The notes beneath the pieces are model-generated. The model did not search any database. It saw only the letters and a program-made list of their open reading frames with translations, and was not told the DNA's origin. A stretch of 8,059 nt of DNA from Gemmatimonadales bacterium (lineage in GTDB: Bacteria > Gemmatimonadota > Gemmatimonadetes > Gemmatimonadales > GWC2-71-9), in the NCBI GenBank assembly GCA_013812695.1, contig JACCSZ010000348.1:1-8059 (forward strand). The letters run 5' to 3'. This document shows positions 1 through 6,859 of the stretch, piece after piece. Each line of letters opens with the position of its first letter. Within the stretch, counting starts at the first letter, position 1. Made by a program: the position numbers and the translations under genes.

Positions 1-54
1 GGATCGGGCCTCACTCGCATGTCTGACCCGATCCTTCGCTTCGCTCAGGATGAC
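1..54. repeat. Interspersed HPERSEGS-type repeat with inverted arms, downstream of pckA
   Basis: On the minus strand, bases 54-31 read GTCATCCTGAGCGAAGCGA and continue with AGGAT. I recognise this as the interspersed element that, when translated, gives the HPERSEGS peptide seen in many spurious hypothetical proteins of environmental bacteria. Two inverted repeats are visible: ATCCT (31-35) with AGGAT (47-51), and an 8-base perfect pair GGATCGGG (1-8) with CCCGATCC (27-34). Both use bases 31-34, so the two hairpins exclude each other. The element begins 36 bases past the pckA stop and could affect the 3' end of that transcript, but there is no U-run, so an intrinsic terminator is not supported. 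It may continue beyond the window edge. Confidence 0.6.
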
Positions 55-89
55 GGCTGTACCACGCGACCCCGCCATCCCTCGCGCGT

Positions 90-1691
<1,602 letters not shown>

Positions 1692-1759
1692 ACGCTCCTG
1701 GGCGCATGGTGCGCGGCAAGGGACTGCGCCCGTACGGCGGGCTCCTCGGGCTGGCCGGA

Positions 1760-1788
1760 AGTATCGGCAGGCGGGGCGCGCGGGGCAA
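1760..1788 (-). promoter_or_regulatory. Possible sigma70-type promoter for pckA
   Basis: On the minus strand TTGCCC (1788-1783) is followed after exactly 17 bases by GATACT (1765-1760). Each hexamer matches four of six consensus positions. The implied start near 1753 would give a leader of about 60 bases before the pckA ATG. It lies in the only sizeable non-coding gap before pckA, which favours it, but such weak matches arise by chance and no start site is demonstrated. Confidence 0.35.
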
Positions 1789-1793
1789 CCAGT

Positions 1794-1842
1794 GCCGCAA
1801 GCTGATGCCTCCGCTACGCTTGCGGCTGCGGCACCGGCATCA
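1794..1842. repeat. Two interleaved perfect inverted repeats between the protease gene and pckA
   Basis: GCCGCAAGC (1794-1802) pairs with GCTTGCGGC (1818-1826), and TGATGCC (1803-1809) pairs with GGCATCA (1836-1842). The arms alternate, so only one stem can form at a time unless a strained pseudoknot is made, since two arms abut with no linker. The outermost arm includes the protease stop codon (1842-1840). On the minus-strand RNA no U-run follows either stem, so this is not a standard terminator. It lies just upstream of the proposed pckA -35 hexamer and could be an operator or an mRNA 3'-end structure. Confidence 0.5.
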
Positions 1843-2505
1843 GGGGCCGGCCACCTCCACGTTCGGCGTCAGGTGGTAGATGACCTCGGCCGTCTCGAGG
1901 TCGCGCGCGCTTGGGGCCGTCACCGCGGGGTCCGAGAACATCAGGTCGGTGGCGACGCCCGAGTGGCGCCAGATGCCGAGCGCGTGCCCGACCTCGTGGG
2001 TGGTCGTGAGGGCGAGACATTCCGGTAGGCCGGGCGCGGTCGGACCGGAGCGCGGGTCCACGTAGATGCGGATCGGAAGCTCGAGCTGGGTCTGATCGTC
2101 GCTGATGTCGAGATCGGTCGCGCCGGCGCATTCGGGCGCCAGCGCGCTGTGCAGGCGCATCCGCGAAAACTCGATGCCCGGCGCCGCGCCGGCCCGGACG
2201 ACGACGTCCGCGGTCTGTGAGTCGCTCACGACGACCGCGTCGAACTCGCCGTACAGGAAGGCCTGGCGCCACGCGCCGATGGCGGTCGGGATGTTGTCCC
2301 GAAGGCTCGCGGCGTCCTCCACCCAGATGCGCACCGGCAGGCGGTTCCGAGGCCAGTGAAAGCTCAAGCTGTCGTTGCCCGGGCCCGGCACGGCGGGCAC
2401 GATGAGGCGCCACTCGTAGAAATCCAGCCGGATGGGGTTCGCGATGTCGCCGCACGCCGTCGTGGCGGCCAGGCCAAGGAGCGTGCCGAGCGCGCGGCGC
2501 GTCAT
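1840..2505 (-). CDS. Exported matrixin-like zinc metalloprotease, possible lipoprotein
   Basis: A 221-residue predicted zinc protease of the metzincin type. HEVGHALGIWRH at residues 170-181 is the full HExxHxxGxxH motif, with three histidine zinc ligands and the catalytic glutamate, and DLMF (M189) eight residues later fits the Met-turn. The N-terminus MTRRALGTLLGLAATTAC is a signal peptide with Cys18 as a possible lipid anchor; the lipobox is imperfect, with Thr at -3. The ATG at 2505 was chosen over a longer in-frame start because it has GGAG six bases upstream, opens the signal peptide, and makes an ATGA overlap with the preceding gene. No propeptide with a cysteine switch is evident. The protein is much shorter than typical animal matrixins, as is usual for bacterial relatives. 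Substrate unknown. The fold class is confident; the biological role is not. Confidence 0.85.
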   Translation of the reverse strand: MTRRALGTLLGLAATTACGDIANPIRLDFYEWRLIVPAVPGPGNDSLSFHWPRNRLPVRIWVEDAASLRDNIPTAIGAWRQAFLYGEFDAVVVSDSQTADVVVRAGAAPGIEFSRMRLHSALAPECAGATDLDISDDQTQLELPIRIYVDPRSGPTAPGLPECLALTTTHEVGHALGIWRHSGVATDLMFSDPAVTAPSARDLETAEVIYHLTPNVEVAGP

Positions 2506-3104
2506 CGGATGCTCCGGCTGAGGCCGAGCGACAGCGAGACCCTGCTCACGCCCTGCGTTTGCGAGAACCCACGGCGTTCGAGCTCCTCGGTGCTGAAGCG
2601 ATGAAAGTCGTAGCGCGCGGATGTCATCAGGTCCCACCTCGAGAGTACGGGTCGCCGGTAGTCGATCCCGGCCCCGGCCAGCAATCGCGTCGTGCCGCCC
2701 GATGTGAAGATGCCGTCCCGGTCGGGCGGCCAGTACTGGAGCCCGCCCAGCCCCACCCGCCAGCGGAAGGCGCGGTACAGCGGACCCTCGAGGTTGACGA
2801 GCAGGGTGCCGGTCCGAAGCGTGCCCAGGTCGGTATCGGCGCCACTCTCGCTGCCGTGAAATTTACCCGATGAAACGGTGGCTTCGAGCCCGATCCGGTG
2901 GCCGCGCGCGCCGATCGGCAGCGACCCGCCCAGGGCAATCATCGGTGCGATCGACTGCCGCACCGTGATCTCGTTCACGATCACGTCCCGCAGCAGGTTG
3001 CTCGCGCCCACGGCGCCGATGCGGGCGTGATACTCCGTTTGGGCCTCGAGGCCCGGGACGCCGGCCAGGAGCAGCAGCGCCGGCAGCAGCGGGGTCGTTC
3101 GCAT
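2502..3104 (-). CDS. Small exported beta-barrel-like outer membrane protein of unknown function
   Basis: A 200-residue exported protein that I do not recognise by family. MRTTPLLPALLLLAGVPGLEA is a clear Sec signal peptide with cleavage likely after LEA, before Gln22. The mature part is rich in alternating polar/hydrophobic stretches with glycines and aromatics, such as RWRVGLGGLQYW, RLLAGAGIDYR, MTSARYDFHRF and RVSLSLGLSR. This resembles the strands of a small outer-membrane barrel of the OmpA/OmpW size class. It ends in Arg rather than the usual terminal aromatic, so membrane insertion is not certain. The ATG at 3104 was preferred to an in-frame GTG at 3131 because it starts the signal peptide directly; neither has a convincing Shine-Dalgarno. 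It begins 31 bases after nfo ends, and its TGA overlaps the ATG of the zinc protease, implying coupled translation. Confidence 0.7.
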   Translation of the reverse strand: MRTTPLLPALLLLAGVPGLEAQTEYHARIGAVGASNLLRDVIVNEITVRQSIAPMIALGGSLPIGARGHRIGLEATVSSGKFHGSESGADTDLGTLRTGTLLVNLEGPLYRAFRWRVGLGGLQYWPPDRDGIFTSGGTTRLLAGAGIDYRRPVLSRWDLMTSARYDFHRFSTEELERRGFSQTQGVSRVSLSLGLSRSIR

Positions 3105-3135
3105 GCGGGGAAGATGGGCCGGGCCGATCACCGGG

Positions 3136-4011
3136 TCAACGCGCGGGACGGACCCGCGCGTAGGCGCGCAGCCGTCTCAGCATGCGACGGTCCTGGGTGA
3201 ACTCGTCGTCGCCCTTGGGCGTCTCGAGAATCTTGATCGCGCCCGCAAAGCGGGGATCGCGCATGATGCGGCGGAACGGTTCGGGCCCGAGCGAGCCTTC
3301 CGCGATCAGCTCGTGGCGGTCGCGGCGTGACCCGAGCGGCGTCTTGGAGTCGTTGAGATGAAGGCAGCGGAGGCTCGCCAGGCCGATCGTGTCGTCCCAC
3401 CGCTGCCAGATCCCGTCGAAGTCGCGCACCAGGTCGTAGCCGGCGGAATACACGTGGCAGGTGTCGGCGCAGAAGCCGATCCGGTGCCGCACCCCTGTCC
3501 CGATGGCGGCGCGCAGGCCGGCCAACTCCTCGAATGTGCTGCCGAGCGCGGTGCCCGAGCCCGCCGTGGTCTCGAGCAGCACGCCGACGTTGCCGGGCAC
3601 CGCCTCGAGGCACCGGGTGATCGCCTCCGCGTTCCGGGCCAGCCCCGCCGCGCGGTCGTCGATGTAGTTGCCCGGATGCGAGACCAGGTGCGGGATGCCG
3701 AGCGCCCGGCACCGCTCCAGCTCGGCCCGGAACGACGCCTCCGAGCGCGCTCGGAGGGCCGGGTCGGGCGAGGCGAGGTTGATCAGGTAGGAATCGTGCG
3801 ACACGATGCGCGCCAGTCCGCTCGAGCCGAAAGCGTCGCGGAACGCCCTCGCCACATCGTCGGCGACCACCGGCTCACGCCACTGATTGGGCGTCTTGGT
3901 GAACACCTGAATGGCGGAGGCGCCGATGGCCACGCCGCGGACCGTCGCGGTGGCCATGCCGCCCTGGACCGACACGTGGGCGCCGAGCATTTCGGCCGCC
4001 GGCAGTTGCAC
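3136..4011 (-). CDS. nfo: Endonuclease IV (AP endonuclease)
   Basis: Base-excision repair enzyme that cuts DNA 5' to abasic sites and removes 3' blocking groups, using a three-metal centre in a TIM barrel. Numbered from the GTG at 4011 (291 aa), all nine metal ligands known from E. coli Nfo are present: H72, H112 (SHPGNY), E147 (LLETT), D183 and H186 (ADTCHVYSAGYD), H218 (LHLNDSK), D231 and H233 (DRHELI), and E263 (ILETP). GAHVS near the N-terminus and AIQVFTKTPNQW are also family hallmarks. The GTG start is favoured by GAGGAG six bases upstream. An ATG at 3990 (MLGAHVS, 284 aa) fits the family N-terminus equally well but has no Shine-Dalgarno. The gene follows envC after 47 bases, so it may share the ftsEX transcript although its function is unrelated. 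Very confident in identity, less in the start. Confidence 0.96.
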   Translation of the reverse strand: MQLPAAEMLGAHVSVQGGMATATVRGVAIGASAIQVFTKTPNQWREPVVADDVARAFRDAFGSSGLARIVSHDSYLINLASPDPALRARSEASFRAELERCRALGIPHLVSHPGNYIDDRAAGLARNAEAITRCLEAVPGNVGVLLETTAGSGTALGSTFEELAGLRAAIGTGVRHRIGFCADTCHVYSAGYDLVRDFDGIWQRWDDTIGLASLRCLHLNDSKTPLGSRRDRHELIAEGSLGPEPFRRIMRDPRFAGAIKILETPKGDDEFTQDRRMLRRLRAYARVRPAR

Positions 4012-4017
4012 CAAGCG

Positions 4018-4023
4018 CTCCTC
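4018..4023 (-). promoter_or_regulatory. Strong Shine-Dalgarno deciding the nfo start
   Basis: GAGGAG on the minus strand (4023-4018) is separated by six bases from a GTG at 4011-4009 that is in frame with nfo. The conventional-looking ATG at 3990-3988 has only GGCGGCCGAA before it. The sequence therefore favours the GTG start. Confidence 0.6.
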
Positions 4024-4043
4024 GCGATCGGATGACCGGTGCG

Positions 4044-4059
4044 GCGGGGGAGCCCCCGC
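4044..4059 (-). other. GC-only hairpin at the envC stop codon
   Basis: GCGGGGGAGCCCCCGC is a near-perfect palindrome. It folds as a six-pair GC stem with a four-base loop, and its first minus-strand base is the last base of the envC TAG (4061-4059). No U-run follows, so it is not a standard intrinsic terminator. It could stabilise the upstream mRNA 3' end, cause a pause, or lower nfo expression relative to envC. Confidence 0.5.
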
Positions 4060-5246
4060 TAACGCTTCCGGAGCCACGTGGTCGGATCGAGCGCGGTCTG
4101 GTTCTCGCCCCGGATCTCGAAGTGCAGGTGCGGGCCGTAGTCGGAGTTCTCGCCGCCGACGGCGCCGATCGTCGCGGCCTTGGTGATGGCCGCACCGAGC
4201 TTGACGGCGGCCGACTGCAGGTGCGAGTACACCGAGTAGTAGCCGTTGCCGTGCTCCAGGACGATCGTGAGCCCGTAGGTGCCGAATTGCCCGACCAGCC
4301 GCACCTTCCCTCCCTCCACCGCGCGCACCGCCGTGCCGGTCGTCGCCGCGATCCCCACGCCGTTCCACCGGATGATCCCGCCGCTCGGCAGCGTGTCCCG
4401 CCCGAAGCGGTAGACGATCGTCCCCTCGACCGGCCAATCGAGCTTGCCCAGGCTGGCCGTCGTGATCGACCCCGGGCCCGAGACGGTCCCGCGGAGCGCG
4501 CCGCGTGCCGCCTCATCGCGCCGCGCGCGCTCGAGGGCCGCGAGCAGTCCGTTGAGCCGCGCCTCGTCCTTCTGCAGCGTGGTCAGGCGGCGCTCGGTCC
4601 GGCGCGCCGAGCGTTGCAGGGTCTCGAGCCGGCGGGACCGCGCGCGCGCCAGGTCGGTGAACTTGCTGTATTCCGCCTCGCGCTCCTGGCGCGAGCGGTC
4701 GAGCTGGGTGCGCACGTTCAGGATGGTGTTCCGCTCGACGACCACCCGGTTCCGGAGGTGCTCGACATCGGTCACCAGCGCGCGGTCCTGTTCGCTGGTG
4801 AGGTAGAGATACTTGTAGCGGCTGAGCAGTTCGCCGAAGGACTCGGCCGCCAGCAGCGCCTGGAAGGTGTACAGCCAGCCGCGCTTGTAAATGTCTACCA
4901 GGCGGCGCTCGAGCACCGCTCGCCGCTCGGCGAGATTGTCCTCGGCCAGGATCAGCTCGGCGCTCGAGCGATCGAGCTGGCTGGCCAGCCCGCCGATCTG
5001 GCGCTCGATCTCACTGACGATGCGTTGGGTGGACTCGCGCTGCCGCTCGAGGTTGCTGAGCTCGTCGTTGACGTCGTGCACCTGGCCTTGCAGCCGCTCC
5101 TGCTGGTGCTCGAGCCGGTCGCGCTCGCGCCGGATCTCCTCCAGCCGGCGGCGGCTGGCGTCGAGGTCGGTGGACTGGCCCATCGCAGGCGCGGCGGCGC
5201 CGAGCAGGAGGAGCACCGCCAGCACCGCTGCGCCGCGCTCAGGCAT
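4059..5246 (-). CDS. envC: EnvC-like murein hydrolase activator (coiled coil plus degenerate LytM/M23 domain)
   Basis: A 395-residue periplasmic protein. It has a signal peptide (residues 1-23, cleavage likely after AMG), a long charged coiled coil (about 28-120 and 150-245) broken by a segment around 122-147, and a C-terminal LytM/M23 domain (about 270-395) starting at LDWPVEGTIVYRFG. This is the architecture of EnvC, which FtsEX recruits to switch on cell-separation amidases. In the LytM domain the HxxxD zinc motif has become W294-N-G-V-G298, so two of three zinc ligands are lost. H342 (YSHL) and H373-L-H375 remain. It is therefore probably an activator rather than a peptidase. The ATG lies inside the end of ftsX (8-base overlap) with only a weak purine-rich stretch upstream, so translation is probably coupled. 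The gene order ftsE-ftsX-envC supports the call; the partner amidase is not in this window. Confidence 0.9.
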   Translation of the reverse strand: MPERGAAVLAVLLLLGAAAPAMGQSTDLDASRRRLEEIRRERDRLEHQQERLQGQVHDVNDELSNLERQRESTQRIVSEIERQIGGLASQLDRSSAELILAEDNLAERRAVLERRLVDIYKRGWLYTFQALLAAESFGELLSRYKYLYLTSEQDRALVTDVEHLRNRVVVERNTILNVRTQLDRSRQEREAEYSKFTDLARARSRRLETLQRSARRTERRLTTLQKDEARLNGLLAALERARRDEAARGALRGTVSGPGSITTASLGKLDWPVEGTIVYRFGRDTLPSGGIIRWNGVGIAATTGTAVRAVEGGKVRLVGQFGTYGLTIVLEHGNGYYSVYSHLQSAAVKLGAAITKAATIGAVGGENSDYGPHLHFEIRGENQTALDPTTWLRKR

Positions 5247-6108
5247 GTCGCAGGTGCCGCCCCACGCTCACCAGGCTTCCGCACAGTCCCAGCAGCACGC
5301 CGAACAGCACGATCCCCACCATCTGCACCGGCTGGAAGAAGATCAGGCCCGCGAACGTCCCGCCGCTCCGGTCCCGGAACAACAGGTAGCCGGCATAACA
5401 GAGCACCAGCGAGAGCAGCCCGCCCAACAGTCCCTTGAGCGCGCCCTCGAGCAGGAACGGCCCGCGGATGAACCAGTTGGTGGCGCCGACGAGCCGCATG
5501 ATCGAGATCTCGCGCGCGCGTTGCAGCAGGGTGAGGCGGATCGTGACGCCGATGATCACCACCGCCACGGCGGCGAACGCGAGCCCGATCACGAAGCCCA
5601 CGATGCCGGTGATGTTGCGCAGGTAGTCGAGCTTCTGCACCCACTCGCGTCCGAACCGCACGTCGTTCACGAAGCCGAACCCGCGGAGCCGTTGAGCCAC
5701 CCGCTCCACGTGCGCGGCGTCGCGGTAGCCATTCCGGAGCCGCACCTCCATCGACGCGGGCAGCGGATTCACCTGAAGGTCCCGGTACGCGTCGCGGAAC
5801 TCGACCAGCTCGCGCCGGGCCCGCGCCAACGCCTGCTCCTCGGTGACGTAGACGACGTCCTGCACCTCGGGAAAGGCGGCGATATCCTGGGTGGCCAGCG
5901 TGATCGTTTCGGCCGGCGTGCCGCGCAGCACGAAGGCCACGATCTCGACCCGTTCCTCGAGGCCGCGCAGCGCCTCGCGCAGGTTGATGGCCACCAGGCC
6001 GAACAGGCCGAGCGTGAAGAGCGAGAAGGCGATGGTCGTGATCGAGAGCGTCGAAAGCAGCGGGGCGCGCCGGAAGGACAGCAGCGCCTCGCGCGTCAGC
6101 AGCCTCAT
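5239..6108 (-). CDS. ftsX: Cell division protein FtsX, ABC transporter-like membrane subunit
   Basis: A 289-residue inner-membrane protein that couples FtsE ATPase activity to peptidoglycan hydrolase activation outside the membrane. It shows the FtsX layout: a short cytoplasmic N-terminus, TM1 at about 20-42, a large extracytoplasmic domain at about 43-165, then TM2 (about 168-190), TM3 (about 222-245) and TM4 (about 262-284). The cytoplasmic loop after TM2 carries AREISIMRLVGATNWFIR (198-215), the conserved FtsX signature and likely FtsE contact. The ATG at 6108 has GAGG seven bases upstream and overlaps the ftsE stop by four bases (ATGA). The end overlaps envC by eight bases. The extracytoplasmic domain is where the EnvC-like coiled coil would be expected to dock. 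Length and topology are normal. Confidence 0.95.
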   Translation of the reverse strand: MRLLTREALLSFRRAPLLSTLSITTIAFSLFTLGLFGLVAINLREALRGLEERVEIVAFVLRGTPAETITLATQDIAAFPEVQDVVYVTEEQALARARRELVEFRDAYRDLQVNPLPASMEVRLRNGYRDAAHVERVAQRLRGFGFVNDVRFGREWVQKLDYLRNITGIVGFVIGLAFAAVAVVIIGVTIRLTLLQRAREISIMRLVGATNWFIRGPFLLEGALKGLLGGLLSLVLCYAGYLLFRDRSGGTFAGLIFFQPVQMVGIVLFGVLLGLCGSLVSVGRHLRHA

Positions 6109-6800
6109 CGCGAGACCTCGGCCTCATCCAGGTCGTCCGCGGCGCTGTCGTAGACCACGCTGCCCTCGCGCATCTCGATGGTCCGATAGTTGGCCTGCCG
6201 GACGAGGTCGAGGTCGTGCGTCGCCATGACGATCACGGTGCCCCCGGCGTTGATGTCGCGCAGGAGCTGGAAGACGCCCCGGGTCGCGCGCTCGTCGAGG
6301 TTGCCGGTGGGCTCGTCGGCCACCAGGATCGCCGGGTCGTTCACCAGCGCGCGGGCGATGGCCACGCGCTGCTGCTCGCCGCCGGACAGCTCGCGCGGGT
6401 AGGCCGGAGCCTTGGCCGACAGCCCCACCTGCGTCAGCACGCGCATCACCCGCGCGGCGATGGTGTCGCCCCGCGCCCCGGTCACCTCGAGCGCGAACGC
6501 GATGTTCTCTGCCGCGGTCCGGTCCTCGAGCAGCCGGAAATCCTGGAACACCACGCCGAGGCGGCGGCGGAGCTTGGGGATCTCGACGGGGCGCAGCGTG
6601 GTGACGTCGTAGCCCGACACGCGCACCTCGCCGTGCGTCGGGCGCTGCTCGGCGAACAGCAGCTTCATGATCGTGGACTTGCCGGCGCCGGAGTGTCCGG
6701 TGAGGAAGACGAACTCCCCGTTGCCGATCCGGAAGGAGACGTCCTTCAGGGCGAGGGCACCGTTGGGATAGGATTTGTCGACGTGGGCGAGGCGAATCAC
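6105..6800 (-). CDS. ftsE: Cell division ATP-binding protein FtsE
   Basis: A 231-residue cytoplasmic ABC ATPase, partner of FtsX. Walker A is GHSGAGKST (35-43), the Q-loop Q86 lies in VVFQDFRLL, the signature is LSGGEQQRVAIARAL (138-152), Walker B is AILVADEPTGNLD (157-169) and the H-loop histidine is H195 (ATHD). The N-terminus MIRLAHVDKSYPNGALAL and the FQDFRLL segment are typical of FtsE rather than of LolD or MacB. The start is a GTG at 6800 with no recognisable Shine-Dalgarno (CTTCCGTCC precedes it) and no nearby in-frame ATG, so initiation may be weak or leaderless. The C-terminus, about 12 residues past VVYDSAAD, is acidic. It is first in the ftsE-ftsX-envC cluster, 53 bases after the preceding gene and just past a predicted terminator. 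Confidence 0.96.
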   Translation of the reverse strand: MIRLAHVDKSYPNGALALKDVSFRIGNGEFVFLTGHSGAGKSTIMKLLFAEQRPTHGEVRVSGYDVTTLRPVEIPKLRRRLGVVFQDFRLLEDRTAAENIAFALEVTGARGDTIAARVMRVLTQVGLSAKAPAYPRELSGGEQQRVAIARALVNDPAILVADEPTGNLDERATRGVFQLLRDINAGGTVIVMATHDLDLVRQANYRTIEMREGSVVYDSAADDLDEAEVSR

Positions 6801-6824
6801 GGACGGAAGCTAAGACCGGACGCG

Positions 6825-6859
6825 AAAAGTGAACAGTGAGCGGCGCTCACCGCTCACTT
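6825..6859 (-). terminator. Intrinsic terminator built from inverted heptads, after the PLP enzyme gene
   Basis: Plus-strand 6828-6858 is AGTGAAC-AGTGAGC, three bases, then GCTCACC-GCTCACT: two heptads followed by two inverted ones. In minus-strand RNA this folds into a stem of about 15 pairs with a three-base loop (6859-6827). The two positions that mismatch in plus-strand RNA become G.U wobbles here. The stem runs straight into UUUU (6828-6825). This asymmetry favours a minus-strand terminator. The TGA of the PLP gene (6856-6854) sits in the 5' arm. A shorter alternative 9-pair stem (6835-6843 with 6850-6858) is also possible. Confidence 0.7.

Noticed and set aside
1753..1842. Riboswitch or leader peptide before pckA
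   Set aside because: I could not match any known riboswitch core, and no short open frame with a good ribosome-binding site is visible; only the inverted repeats are supported.
2506..2637. Longer N-terminus for the zinc protease beginning at 2637
   Set aside because: It would bury the signal peptide, overlap the barrel gene by more than 130 bases, and ignore the GGAG and ATGA start at 2505.
4012..4437. N-terminal extension of nfo back to 4437
   Set aside because: The extra part is an Arg/Asp-rich shadow of the envC gene in another frame; family members begin at or near GAHVS.
4032..6153. Two long plus-strand open frames (4032-5438 and 4891-6153) opposite envC and ftsX
   Set aside because: Their composition is simply the complement of the real genes (Arg-, Ala-, Gln- and Glu-rich, no motifs), and they overlap well-supported genes on the other strand.
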